Positions 19,540-28,425 of a stretch of DNA of 64,000 bases are shown here, piece after piece. A program made the position numbers and the translations under genes. The first letter of the stretch is position 1, and each line of letters opens with the position of its first letter. The notes under the pieces were generated by a model. That model was not told the origin of the DNA. It made no database searches and saw only the letters and a list, made by a program, of their open reading frames with translations. Origin of the DNA: Niallia nealsonii (GTDB lineage Bacteria; Bacillota; Bacilli; Bacillales; Cytobacillaceae); contig NZ_PISE01000010.1 of the NCBI RefSeq assembly GCF_002835805.1, positions 36,933 through 100,932 of the forward strand, read 5' to 3'.

Positions 19540-20652
19540 TTGAATAATATATTTGCAAATAGTTTATCCGGTTTGCCGCTAATTAATAATGGAAGGTCTC
19601 GTGCAATCAATGCTGAAAATCCTACTGGTCAAAAAGGGGAAGGAGGAAAAGCATCGAGCCACCTTGGACCATCTCGTAAAGGCTCGCCTTGCATTCGGGA
19701 TATAAAGTCTGGCGACACTGTACTTCTTGGAGAGATAGATGGTCCTGGTGTTATTCAGCATATTTGGATAACTGTCCCATCTAAGGTAAATGATAAAAAT
19801 CCTTTTGTTTTAAGAGATCTTGTATTAAGAATGTATTGGGATGGAGAAGATACTCCATCTGTAGAAAGCCCGCTAGGTGATTTTTTCTGTTGTGGCTTTG
19901 GGGAAGGATGTCTTGTCAATTCTATGCCGATAGCTGTAAACCCTAATCGAGGCATGAATAGCTACTTTGTAATGCCATTTCATAAGAAAGCGCGTATTAC
20001 AATTGAAAACCAATGTGAAGAAACTATTCCTGCTTTTTTCTATCAAATTGATTATTGCCTATATGATAGTTTACCTGCTGAAACTGGATATTTTCATGCA
20101 CAGTGGCGTAGGCAGCATATAACTGAAATTGGAAACGATTATGTGATATTAGATAATGTAAAAGGAAAAGGTTTATACGTAGGAACATATATGGCATTAT
20201 CCACTTTAGAACGTTATTGGTGGGGAGAAGGAGAAGTTAAATTTTATTTGGATGGAGATAAAGAATACCCAACAATTTGTGGAACAGGCACAGAAGATTA
20301 CTTTGGAGGAGCATGGAGCTTTGCAACCTATGATTCTGCCGGTAAAATGCATGAGACTAACTACTGTACTCCTTTTTTAGGATATCCATTCTATTCAGCA
20401 AAAGACAATACTGTTGTAAATGATTATCATAATGATGATGCTCCGCCCATGCGAGGTTTTTATCGATGGCATGTAATGGATCCAATCCGATTTGAAGAGA
20501 ATATTCGTGTAACAGTGCAGCAAATAGGTGTTAGCCACCGAGGTTTGTTTGAACGGCAAGATGATGTTTCTACAGTAGCATATTGGTATCAAATGGAGCC
20601 ACATGAACCATTTACTTCAATAATGGATGCCAAAAAAAGATGGCCGAGATAA
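19540..20652 (+). CDS. DUF2961 protein, glycoside hydrolase family 172-like
   Basis: A 370-residue cytoplasmic protein with no signal peptide. It has DUF2961 features: IQHIWITVP near the N terminus, SPLGDFFCCGFG, GTGTEDYFGGAWSF near residue 250, and FYRWHVMDPI. Members of GH172 act on furanose linkages such as difructose dianhydride or D-arabinofuranosides. Start is TTG, 11 bp after AAAAGGAG. As the only enzyme of this ABC operon it likely cleaves or rearranges the imported furanoside-type oligosaccharide inside the cell; the substrate is an inference. Confidence 0.85.
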   Translation: MNNIFANSLSGLPLINNGRSRAINAENPTGQKGEGGKASSHLGPSRKGSPCIRDIKSGDTVLLGEIDGPGVIQHIWITVPSKVNDKNPFVLRDLVLRMYWDGEDTPSVESPLGDFFCCGFGEGCLVNSMPIAVNPNRGMNSYFVMPFHKKARITIENQCEETIPAFFYQIDYCLYDSLPAETGYFHAQWRRQHITEIGNDYVILDNVKGKGLYVGTYMALSTLERYWWGEGEVKFYLDGDKEYPTICGTGTEDYFGGAWSFATYDSAGKMHETNYCTPFLGYPFYSAKDNTVVNDYHNDDAPPMRGFYRWHVMDPIRFEENIRVTVQQIGVSHRGLFERQDDVSTVAYWYQMEPHEPFTSIMDAKKRWPR

Positions 20653-20756
20653 GGTGAAACTAACAAATAGTGGGGGTTTTACGAGCTAGTTTATTTCCGC
20701 CTAGACTTTCCCTTCCTTAATCTTGAGGTAGAAGTCTTACTGCTTGTTACTGCGTG

Positions 20757-20812
20757 ATAAAAAGGAGAAAGCTGCTGTTAACTATTAGTGAATAGCAGCT
20801 TTCCCCTTTTTA
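20757..20812. terminator. Bidirectional terminator after the GH172-like gene
   Basis: AAAAGGAGAAAGCTGCT pairs with AGCAGCTTTCCCCTTTT, with T and A tracts on both flanks. It serves the plus-strand ABC operon and the minus-strand oxidoreductase gene. Confidence 0.8.
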
Positions 20813-20884
20813 TTTAGAATAGAAAAATTTCTATATACTTAGTTTATAAAAAGTGAAAATATAATTAGCGTATACCGGCATTTG

Positions 20885-21853
20885 TCATTCAAACGAATAC
20901 GTAATTCCCCATTGCTTTCTCACATCTGTCATAATATCCATTACATCAACAGATAAATCAAGTGTTTTTTTGCTTGATTTATTGTGAATATATTCCTCGA
21001 TATCTTTAATCTCATAGCATAATGCTTTATTTGTATCTCCTGCTTGAATAATTTCTTGTGTTCCATCTAAATACGTTATCGTTGCTTTGTCAGCACGTGG
21101 AAATGCATCGACCGTAATGTAGCCAAGATCTCCTGCCACTACCCCCAGTTTTTGCATTCTTGCTCTCATCGTCAGTGTAATAACAGCCATTTCATCCTCT
21201 TCATTTTTTAAAATAATGCCAGATTGTTCATCCACGCCTGTTTCAAATTTTTTCATAGTTGTTAAAATTTCATTCGGTTTTTTGGAGAGAAAAAATCTTG
21301 CAAAGGAAAGGGCATATGTACCGATATCTAAAAGGGCGCCGCCTGCTAAATCTTTGTTGAAAAAACGATTTGTCACATCATTTTCTTTGCAGCTGCCAAA
21401 ATTAACGGTTACCATTTTTAAGTTGCCGATTTTTCCTGATTGCACAATTTCTCGCAATTTTTTATATAAAGGCATATGGTAAACAGTCATTGCTTCTGCG
21501 ACAATCAATTGTTTTTTCTCTGCTAATTGTACGATTTTTTGGAGTTGGCTGCTGTTTACGGTGATGGCTTTTTCACACAATACATGTTTATTGTTTTCTA
21601 AGCTTTTTAAGATATATTCATAGTGGTTAGAATGTGGGGTAGAAATATAAACAACGTCTATATTTTTATCTTGAAGCATTTCATCATAGCTGCCAAAAGC
21701 TTTTTCTACATGATAGTTTTTAGCAAATTGTTCTGCTTTTTCTAAAGTTCGAGAACCAACTGCATAGACAGTTCCATTTACTTCGTTAAGCGCTTGGGCA
21801 AAATCTGCTGCAATAGTTCCAGGTCCTAATATGGCCCAATTTAATTTTTTCAT
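20885..21853 (-). CDS. Gfo/Idh/MocA family NAD(P)-dependent oxidoreductase
   Basis: A 322-residue protein with the Rossmann motif AILGPGTIAADFAQAL at the N terminus and the family signature CEKAIT with Lys near residue 96. The C-terminal domain has AGGALLDIGTYALSFARFF, resembling the dihydrodiol dehydrogenase/glucose-fructose oxidoreductase branch. Its sugar or polyol substrate is unknown. Its start codon overlaps the stop of rpiA by 4 bp (ATGA), so the two genes are translationally coupled and probably act on related sugars. Confidence 0.87.
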   Translation of the reverse strand: MKKLNWAILGPGTIAADFAQALNEVNGTVYAVGSRTLEKAEQFAKNYHVEKAFGSYDEMLQDKNIDVVYISTPHSNHYEYILKSLENNKHVLCEKAITVNSSQLQKIVQLAEKKQLIVAEAMTVYHMPLYKKLREIVQSGKIGNLKMVTVNFGSCKENDVTNRFFNKDLAGGALLDIGTYALSFARFFLSKKPNEILTTMKKFETGVDEQSGIILKNEEDEMAVITLTMRARMQKLGVVAGDLGYITVDAFPRADKATITYLDGTQEIIQAGDTNKALCYEIKDIEEYIHNKSSKKTLDLSVDVMDIMTDVRKQWGITYSFE

Positions 21854-22548
21854 AAGATCACCTCATTAGTTGTTTTGGAGATTAGTTGAAAGTCATTTTC
21901 TGTAGCAAGCAAAACCTTTGTTACTTCCTTTGTAAATAAAGATGTTTCAATTACACCGCAGATATTTATAAGTGTCTGCTGCAAAATAGCAAAATTATCG
22001 ACCTGATTAAAATGCACATCGATTAATAGATTGCCATTATCACTAATAGTAAAACCATCTTTTTCTGCTGATTTGCGTATGGAAGTTTCTCCATCTAATT
22101 GCCATATCATCTTTTCTACATAACATAAACTTTCTGGGAAAATTTCTAAAACAATAGGATGCTTGCAAGTTAAACTAGGAACAAATTTGCTTTCATCAAC
22201 TAACAGAATATAATCTTCTGCCATGCTGGCAACCAGCTTTTCCTGTGTATGTATCCCGCCGCCGCTTTTTAGTGCATATAGCTGTTCATCTACTTCATCA
22301 CAGCCATCAAAAGCCACAGAAATACTAGAAATGGAGCTTGTTGGAAGAACTTCTAATCCATTTTTTATACAAAGCATTCTTGTTGTATTAGAAGGGGTTA
22401 CAATTTTGACTCGCAATTGGGGTTCAGATTGAAGATATTCTATTAAATAAGATATCGTGCTGCCCCCTCCTAATCCAATGATGGTATCATTTGCGATAAA
22501 ATCAAGCGCTTTTTTTGCACATCTTCTCTTAATCGTATCAGTATTCAT
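21850..22548 (-). CDS. rpiA: Ribose-5-phosphate isomerase A
   Basis: A 232-residue RpiA. The phosphate-binding GLGGGSTISYLIEYL, the catalytic-site stretches FDGCDEVDEQLYALKSGGGIHTQEK and LVDESKFV are all visible. It interconverts ribose-5-phosphate and ribulose-5-phosphate. I start it at 22548 because GGAGG lies 6 bp before that ATG; a longer frame from 22581 has no ribosome site. It is the first gene of a two-gene unit with the Gfo/Idh protein. This may be a sugar-specific second copy, since such genes are usually found alone. Confidence 0.93.
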   Translation of the reverse strand: MNTDTIKRRCAKKALDFIANDTIIGLGGGSTISYLIEYLQSEPQLRVKIVTPSNTTRMLCIKNGLEVLPTSSISSISVAFDGCDEVDEQLYALKSGGGIHTQEKLVASMAEDYILLVDESKFVPSLTCKHPIVLEIFPESLCYVEKMIWQLDGETSIRKSAEKDGFTISDNGNLLIDVHFNQVDNFAILQQTLINICGVIETSLFTKEVTKVLLATENDFQLISKTTNEVIL

Positions 22549-22862
22549 TCTATACCTCCATTTTAAAGAGCTGCTAATCATGCAATTTTAGTGTATGCCT
22601 CTTATTTTTTGCTGTCAATTGATAGTGATTGAAAATTAGAATATTTGCTAAATACGTATAATCTTAAAAAGGAATAGGCTTTCAAAATATTTTAAAGGAA
22701 TCTTAGAAAATATTTTTATAGTAAAAACATATTATTATTAAACTAATTATTTAGACTTAAGAAATATTTTTGCTTTTTAGGTGCATTTTATCTATTCAGA
22801 AAAGTTATTACCATGTAAAATGAATAAATGAAAAAAATTATTTATTAAAGGGTGGTAAACAA

Positions 22863-24074
22863 TTGACGAAAGAAAAAGATGCAAAACGGATTAGATTAGC
22901 ATTGCTTCTTGGATCCCTTGCCATTTTAGGCCCATTTACGATTGATATGTATTTACCCTCATTTCCTACTATTGTAGAAACGTATAAAACAAGTGCTTCA
23001 TTTGTGCAGATAAGTTTAACAACTTGTCTCTTAGGACTAGGCTTTGGCCAGCTGATTATTGGTCCAATGAGTGATGTACAAGGGCGAAAAAAGCCGTTAT
23101 TAATTTTTATTGTTTTATATTTTGTAGCATCCTTAGCATGTTCTTTTTCTCCATCTATTGCTGTATTTATTGGAGCAAGATTTGTGCAAGGATTTGCGGC
23201 AGCGGCAGGACTTGTTATTTCTAGGGCAATTGTCCGGGATGTTTATAATGGAAGAGAGCTGACAAAGTTTTTTGCTTTATTAATGCTTGTAAACAATCTT
23301 GGTCCAATTATTGCACCTGTCGCAGGCAGCAGCGTGCTTGCATTAACAGAATGGAAGGGAGTTTTTATTTTATTGGCTTTTGTTGGAGTCTTGTTATTTT
23401 TTATTGTTTCAACAAGATTAGAAGAAACTTTGCCAGTCGAAAAAAGAGTGCCGAGCAGCATTTCTCAAACATTAAAAAACTTCGCTTCTCTATTTAAGGA
23501 TCGTCAATTTATTGGCTATGCTTTAACACAAGGATTTATTGTTGCGGGAATCTTTGCATATGTTTCTGGAACTCCATTTGTTTATCAAAACATTTACCAT
23601 GTTTCACCGCAAGTATTTAGTTTATTATTTGGAATGAACGGAATAGCGTTGATGATGGGGACACAGTTAGTTGGTCGTTTCACTGATATTATTCCTGAGA
23701 AAACCTTTTTAAAAATAGGTTTATTTATTGCAAATATTGCTGCCATCGTATTGGTAATAGCAATTCTATTAAAAGCTCCTCTGCTTGCAATTGTTGTCCC
23801 AATTTTCTTTTTTGTATCAACAATTGGAATCATCTCGACTACATCTTTTTCTTTAGCGATGGAATCTCAAGGACATATTGCGGGAAGTGCTTCCGCTTTA
23901 TTAGGATTATTGCCGTTTATATTAGGAAGCATATCCGCTCCATTAGTGGGAATAGCGGGAGAAAACACTGCATTGCCAATGGGGTTAATTATGTTTTTCG
24001 CCAGTTTTATCGCGCTTCTTTCCTATTTTGTTTTGGTGAGGAAAAGAAAACATGCCATTCCGGCGATTCACTAA
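22863..24074 (+). CDS. Bcr/CflA family drug efflux MFS transporter
   Basis: A 403-residue MFS exporter with 12 helices. The Bcr/CflA features are clear: LGPFTIDMYLPSFPTI in helix 1, GPMSDVQGRKKPL in the first loop, RFVQGFAAAAGLVISRAIVRD. The start is TTG after AAAGGGTGG. It resembles Bacillus YdgK, and the MarR and nitroreductase genes that follow resemble YdgJ and YdgI, so this looks like a conserved stress cluster. The drug or metabolite exported is unknown. The 281 bp before it hold nothing I can name. Confidence 0.88.
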   Translation: MTKEKDAKRIRLALLLGSLAILGPFTIDMYLPSFPTIVETYKTSASFVQISLTTCLLGLGFGQLIIGPMSDVQGRKKPLLIFIVLYFVASLACSFSPSIAVFIGARFVQGFAAAAGLVISRAIVRDVYNGRELTKFFALLMLVNNLGPIIAPVAGSSVLALTEWKGVFILLAFVGVLLFFIVSTRLEETLPVEKRVPSSISQTLKNFASLFKDRQFIGYALTQGFIVAGIFAYVSGTPFVYQNIYHVSPQVFSLLFGMNGIALMMGTQLVGRFTDIIPEKTFLKIGLFIANIAAIVLVIAILLKAPLLAIVVPIFFFVSTIGIISTTSFSLAMESQGHIAGSASALLGLLPFILGSISAPLVGIAGENTALPMGLIMFFASFIALLSYFVLVRKRKHAIPAIH

Positions 24075-24085
24075 AAGTAAAAAAG

Positions 24086-24119
24086 AAACTGCTAAGTCTT
24101 ATTGATTTAGCGGTTTTTT
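24086..24119 (+). terminator. Terminator after the Bcr/CflA gene
   Basis: AAACTGCTAA / TTAGCGGTTT (24086-24095, 24107-24116, one G-U pair) runs into TTTTTT. Confidence 0.8.
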
Positions 24120-24167
24120 GTCTTCGCCTTTTTTATCTCGATTGTATTCTCTATAAGTTAAATATAT

Positions 24168-24196
24168 TTGACAAAAAGATAAATTGAATATATATT
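24168..24196 (+). promoter_or_regulatory. Strong sigma-A promoter of the MarR operon
   Basis: TTGACA (24168-24173), exactly 17 bp, TATATT (24191-24196). It lies 48 bp before the preferred start of the MarR gene. Confidence 0.75.
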
Positions 24197-24207
24197 TGAT
24201 GCATCAA
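24196..24207. promoter_or_regulatory. Putative MarR operator, perfect 12-bp palindrome
   Basis: TTGATGCATCAA is a perfect palindrome running from the -10 hexamer across the expected transcription start. Self-repression by the MarR protein encoded directly downstream is a likely use. Confidence 0.5.
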
Positions 24208-24243
24208 TAATTGATAGGTCAATTAATAAGTGGAGGGGATGGA

Positions 24244-24690
24244 TTGTCAAATACTTGTTCTACTCATTTGCAGATCTTTTACCAGCTGCAAACGTTAAAT
24301 AAAAATTTAGCTTGTAAATTTGAATCATGTTTAGGTTCTAGTCCATCTCGCATTGAAATATTGCAGCAGCTTTATCGTAATCAAGAAATCAGCCAAAAGG
24401 AACTGCAAAAGATGGTTAAGATAGATAACGCTGCTGTTACGAGACATTTAAAACAGCTAGAAGCGGCCAATATGGTTACAAGAAGAAAAAAAGCAGATGA
24501 TAATCGAATAACATTGGTTTGTTTAACCGAGGATGGCCGCAATGCTATTAGAGAATCGCTGCAAGAGAAAGAACAATTTATTGCCCAAACTTTTAAAGAT
24601 TTTAGTGAAGAAGAACTGCAAATTTTTTTAGAGATGCTTTCAAAAATAGGCGCTAATATTGCAAGTGTAGAAATAAAAATCAGCAAATAG
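24244..24690 (+). CDS. MarR family transcriptional regulator
   Basis: A 148-residue winged-helix regulator. The recognition region KMVKIDNAAVTRHLKQLEAANMVTRRKK and the wing with DDNRITLVCLTEDGR are typical of MarR proteins. I start it at the TTG at 24244, since GGAGGGG lies 5-7 bp upstream; the ATG at 24211 has no such site and lies before it in frame. It precedes a nitroreductase and a monooxygenase-fold gene with tiny gaps, and most likely represses this operon until a toxic phenolic or quinone-like ligand binds. Confidence 0.9.
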   Translation: MSNTCSTHLQIFYQLQTLNKNLACKFESCLGSSPSRIEILQQLYRNQEISQKELQKMVKIDNAAVTRHLKQLEAANMVTRRKKADDNRITLVCLTEDGRNAIRESLQEKEQFIAQTFKDFSEEELQIFLEMLSKIGANIASVEIKISK

Positions 24691-24708
24691 AGAGTGAGGA
24701 AAAGCGAT

Positions 24709-25347
24709 ATGACAACAGAATTGAAAACAAATGATTTTATGGAAATAATGAAAGGTAGACGTTCTATTCGCAACTATGATCCATCTGTAAAAATAAGCAA
24801 AGAGGAAATGAAGGATATATTGGAAGAAGCAGCGACTGCGCCATCATCTATCAATATGCAGCCATGGCGTTTTATTGTGATTGATAGTCCTGAAGGAAAA
24901 GAAAAACTTCTTCCCATGGCGTCTTTTAACCAAACACAGGTGAAAACTTCGGCGGCAGTTATCGCAATATTTGCAGATATGAACAATTTTGACTATGCGG
25001 AGGAAATTTATTCTAAAGCAGTTGAATTAGGATATATGCCACAAGAAGTGAAAGAGCGCCAGATGGCGGCCTTTGCCAATCACTTTGCAAAACTGCCTGA
25101 ACAGATTAATAGAGAAACTATTTTAATAGATAGTGGATTAGTGTCTATGCAGTTAATGCTGACAGCAAGAGCACATGGATATGATACCAATCCAATTGGC
25201 GGTTATGATAAGGCAAATATTGCAGAGGCTTTTGATTTAGATAAAAAACGCTATATACCAGTTATGCTGCTTTCTATTGGAAAGGCAGCGGATGAGGGAT
25301 ATGAATCGTACCGCTTACCAGTAGAAACAATTACAGAATGGAAATAA
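24709..25347 (+). CDS. Nitroreductase family protein (YdgI-like)
   Basis: A 212-residue FMN-dependent nitroreductase-family protein. GRRSIRNYDPSVKI and ATAPSSINMQPWRFIV supply the FMN-phosphate contacts, and the C-terminal GYESYRLPVE fits the family. It reduces nitro-aromatics or quinones with NAD(P)H in the cytoplasm. ATG at 24709 is preferred; the upstream in-frame GTG at 24694 lies inside the ribosome site GTGAGGAAAAG. It lies 18 bp after the MarR gene and 13 bp before the next gene, so it belongs to the MarR-controlled operon. Confidence 0.9.
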   Translation: MTTELKTNDFMEIMKGRRSIRNYDPSVKISKEEMKDILEEAATAPSSINMQPWRFIVIDSPEGKEKLLPMASFNQTQVKTSAAVIAIFADMNNFDYAEEIYSKAVELGYMPQEVKERQMAAFANHFAKLPEQINRETILIDSGLVSMQLMLTARAHGYDTNPIGGYDKANIAEAFDLDKKRYIPVMLLSIGKAADEGYESYRLPVETITEWK

Positions 25348-25360
25348 AGGAGAGAGAAAA

Positions 25361-25657
25361 TTGATTATTATTCATGCTGCTATGACAGTCAAAGAAGATA
25401 AACAAGATGAATTTTTACAAGAAGTACAGCAATTAGTGGAGGATACAAAAAAAGAAGCAGGCAATATTACGTATCAATTGCTGAAAAATACATCAGAAAC
25501 AAATGTGTATACAATGGTTGAAGTATGGAAAGATATGGAGGCAGTTGCATCGCATAATAAAAGTGAACACTTTGTGGGCTTCACTCAAAAAGCACGAGAC
25601 TTTTTGGCCGCTCCTTTGCAAGTAGATATATACGATGGTAAAAAAGTTCAACAATAA
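25361..25657 (+). CDS. Putative quinol monooxygenase (antibiotic biosynthesis monooxygenase fold)
   Basis: A 98-residue ABM-domain protein (YgiN/LsrG type). The pattern HAAMTVKEDKQDEFLQEVQQLVEDTKKE, then ITYQLLKN and VEVWKDMEAVASHNKSEHF is the usual one for this dimeric ferredoxin-like fold. The start is TTG after AAGGAGAGAG. In an operon with a nitroreductase and MarR it likely handles quinone-like compounds; other ABM proteins act on heme or signalling sugars. Confidence 0.8.
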   Translation: MIIIHAAMTVKEDKQDEFLQEVQQLVEDTKKEAGNITYQLLKNTSETNVYTMVEVWKDMEAVASHNKSEHFVGFTQKARDFLAAPLQVDIYDGKKVQQ

Positions 25658-25665
25658 TGAGCAAG

Positions 25666-25699
25666 AACCGGAGATGGATACGTATCCATCTTCTTTTTT
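25666..25699 (+). terminator. Terminator of the MarR operon
   Basis: AGATGGATAC / GTATCCATCT (25672-25681 and 25682-25691), a perfect 20-bp palindrome, followed by TCTTTTTTTT. Confidence 0.75.
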
Positions 25700-25919
25700 T
25701 TCTAATTTTTTAAGTAGAAACTGAACAGCGGTTATCTATAAAAGTTAGATTTTGTACAACTCCAAACTTAACGTTCATAAAGTTGTAAAATCTGAATATC
25801 GTTTTTCACAAAAACCTCGCTATAATAAAAATATAAAAGATGTCTTAAAAATAAAGGTTTATCAATTTAAAGCAAAAAAGTATGGTTGGCAGAAAAATAG
25901 ATAGACATCTTCATCTATA

Positions 25920-25935
25920 TGTGAAATGAATCACA
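25920..25935. promoter_or_regulatory. FNR/Rex-like operator upstream of nirB
   Basis: TGTGAAATGAATCACA has the FNR/CRP layout TGTGA-N6-TCACA without a mismatch, and also resembles the Rex layout TTGTGAA-N4-TTCACAA. It lies 41 bp before the nirB start codon. A TAAAAT at 25957-25962 is at the right spacing for class II activation, but the start point would then fall inside the ribosome site, so its role as activator or repressor is open. Confidence 0.6.
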
Positions 25936-25976
25936 AAAATAACTTATGGCCCAAAATAAAATTTGGAGGAAATGAT

Positions 25977-28382
25977 ATGAAAAAACGATTAGTGATGATT
26001 GGGAATGGAATGGCTGGTGTACGTACAGTAGAAGAAATTTTAAAAAAAGATGCACAAAGTTTTGACATTACTATCATTGGAGATGAAAATCATCCCAACT
26101 ACAATCGCATAATGCTTTCAAATGTTTTACAAGGGAAAACAACTGTTAATGAAATTAATATAAATGACTGGGATTGGTATAAAGAAAATAATATTAATCT
26201 GTTAACAGGAGAAAAAGTGATTAAAATTGATCGAGAAAACAAAGTGGTTATAACAGATCAAAAGAAGCAAATCAGCTATGATGAATTAATTATTGCAACA
26301 GGATCTAGTGCATTTATTTTACCGATTCCGGGAAGTGATTTGGAAGGAGTTATCGGCTTTCGTACAATTGAAGATACAGAGAAGATGATGGAAACAGCAG
26401 AAATGTACAAAAAAGCAGTTGTAATTGGCGGAGGTCTTCTTGGTTTAGAAGCAGCGAGAGGACTAATTGATAGAGGAATGGATGTTCATGTTGTTCATAT
26501 TATGCCAACGCTGATGGAACAGCAATTAGATGCAGCTGCTGCAAATCTTTTAAGAAAAGACTTAGAAGCTCAAGGTATGAAATTTTTAATGGAAAAGCAA
26601 ACAGCAGAAATTTGCGGAGAAACTCGTGTGGAAAGCTTAAAGTTCACAGACGGAACTTCTGTTGATTGTGATTTAGTTGTCATGGCGGTTGGAATACGTC
26701 CAAATGTTGCAATTGCAAAAGAAGCAGGGTTAGAAGTGAACAGAGCAATTGTAGTAAATGATCATATGGTTACAACTGACGATTTTATCTATGCTGTTGG
26801 AGAATGTGCGGAGCATAGAGGGATTGCATACGGCTTAGTGGCGCCGCTTTATGAACAAGGAATTGCATTAGCTAATCATATAACGGGAAAAGAAGGCATT
26901 GGCTATCAGGGCAGCATTCTTTCTACTCAATTGAAAGTTGCCGGCTGTGATTTATTTTCAGGAGGAAAGATTCATGAAGATGATCAAACAGAAGCGATTA
27001 TTGTTCATGATCAATTTGCAAAAAAATACAAAAAAATTCTTATAACAGATAATAAAATTGTTGGAATTGTTCTTTATGGAGATGCATCTGATGGAAATCG
27101 TCTTTTCAATATGATGAAAAAACAAGCAGATATAAGTGAATATACAAGCACATCTGTTTTAAGCAGTGCTGATGCTTCCGGCGAAGAGGATTTAGTTGCA
27201 ACAATGAGTGCGGAAGATACAGTATGCGGCTGTAATGGGGTAACAAAAGGAACAATTGTTCAATCGATTTTAGAACAAGGATTAACAACCTTTGAACAAG
27301 TGAAAGGATGCACAAAAGCGGGTGGTTCTTGCGGAAAATGTAAACCAATGGTAGAAAGTATTTTAGCACATACATTAGGAGATAGTTTTGATGCGTCGGC
27401 ACAAAAAATGGGCATGTGCAGCTGTACAGAACTTACTCGTGATGAAGTGGTAGCACAGATTCTGGAAAAAGGCTTAAAAACACCGAAAGAAGTGCGCAAT
27501 GTATTAGGTTTTGCTCATGAAGAAGGATGTTCTAAATGTCGTCCAGCTCTAAATTATTATATGCGTATGCTGCTTCCAGAGGAGTATGAAGATGATAAAG
27601 CATCCCGTTTTGTAAATGAAAAAATGGAAGGAAATATTCAAAAGGATGGTACATTCTCTGTTATCCCTCGTATGTATGGTGGAACAACAACAGCAGAAGA
27701 TTTAATTCGTATCGGAGAAGTAGCGAAAAAATACAATGTGCCATTAGTGAAAGTAACAGGTGCTAGCAGAATTGGATTATATGGCGTTAAAAAAGAAGAT
27801 GTACCACAGATGTGGGAAGATCTGGGCATGCGTTCAGGCTATGCTTATTCTAAATCACTTCGTAATGTAAAATCGTGTGTAGGTTCAAGATTTTGCCGTT
27901 TTGGCACACAAGATTCATTAGGACTAGGAATTAAATTGGAACAAGCAATTGAAATGGTAGATACCCCACATAAAATGAAAATGGGTATTACAGGATGTCC
28001 ACGAAACTGTGCGGAAGTATTGACAAAAGATTATGGAGTAGTATGTGTGGAAAATGGCTATCAAATCTACTTTGGGGGAAATGGCGGTACAGAAGTTCGT
28101 GAATGTGACTTGCTTACAACTGTAAAAACAGAAGAAGAAGTTATTACCCTCGCCAAAGCTTATGTCCAACTATACCGTGAACATGCAAATTATGGAGAAC
28201 GTACTGCTCCTTGGGTAGAAAGAGTGGGTGTAGAGTGGGTGAAGGAAACATTATTAAAAGAAAAAAATATCAAACTACTTGCAGAGCGTTTTGAAAGAGC
28301 GAAAGGAACCTACCAAGAAGCATGGTCTAGTATTTTGCAAGATGAAAAGAAAAAAGAAATGTATCAAGTGGTAAGAAATTAA
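25977..28382 (+). CDS. nirB: Nitrite reductase [NAD(P)H] large subunit NirB/NasD
   Basis: An 801-residue flavoprotein, close to the usual 800-850. The N-terminal FAD domain begins MIGNGMAGVRTVEE, a NAD(P)H domain follows (VVIGGGLLGLEAARGL), then two Cys-rich BFD-like segments (CGCNGVTKG...CGKCKP and CSCTELTRDE...CSKCRP), and the siroheme/4Fe-4S half with CVGSRFC and GCPRNC. It reduces nitrite to ammonium. I start it at 25977, where GGAGGAAATGAT precedes ATG; an in-frame ATG at 25926 lies within the FNR-like operator. It heads the nirB-nirD-SUMT-sirB-nirC cluster. Confidence 0.95.
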   Translation: MKKRLVMIGNGMAGVRTVEEILKKDAQSFDITIIGDENHPNYNRIMLSNVLQGKTTVNEININDWDWYKENNINLLTGEKVIKIDRENKVVITDQKKQISYDELIIATGSSAFILPIPGSDLEGVIGFRTIEDTEKMMETAEMYKKAVVIGGGLLGLEAARGLIDRGMDVHVVHIMPTLMEQQLDAAAANLLRKDLEAQGMKFLMEKQTAEICGETRVESLKFTDGTSVDCDLVVMAVGIRPNVAIAKEAGLEVNRAIVVNDHMVTTDDFIYAVGECAEHRGIAYGLVAPLYEQGIALANHITGKEGIGYQGSILSTQLKVAGCDLFSGGKIHEDDQTEAIIVHDQFAKKYKKILITDNKIVGIVLYGDASDGNRLFNMMKKQADISEYTSTSVLSSADASGEEDLVATMSAEDTVCGCNGVTKGTIVQSILEQGLTTFEQVKGCTKAGGSCGKCKPMVESILAHTLGDSFDASAQKMGMCSCTELTRDEVVAQILEKGLKTPKEVRNVLGFAHEEGCSKCRPALNYYMRMLLPEEYEDDKASRFVNEKMEGNIQKDGTFSVIPRMYGGTTTAEDLIRIGEVAKKYNVPLVKVTGASRIGLYGVKKEDVPQMWEDLGMRSGYAYSKSLRNVKSCVGSRFCRFGTQDSLGLGIKLEQAIEMVDTPHKMKMGITGCPRNCAEVLTKDYGVVCVENGYQIYFGGNGGTEVRECDLLTTVKTEEEVITLAKAYVQLYREHANYGERTAPWVERVGVEWVKETLLKEKNIKLLAERFERAKGTYQEAWSSILQDEKKKEMYQVVRN

Positions 28383-28425
28383 GAGAGCTTGCTTTAGAAA
28401 TTATCATTCATGGAGGGAAACTTTA

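Noticed and set aside
25741..25976. TnrA box upstream of nirB
   Set aside because: The closest matches to TGTNANAWWWTMTNACA here fail at several fixed positions.
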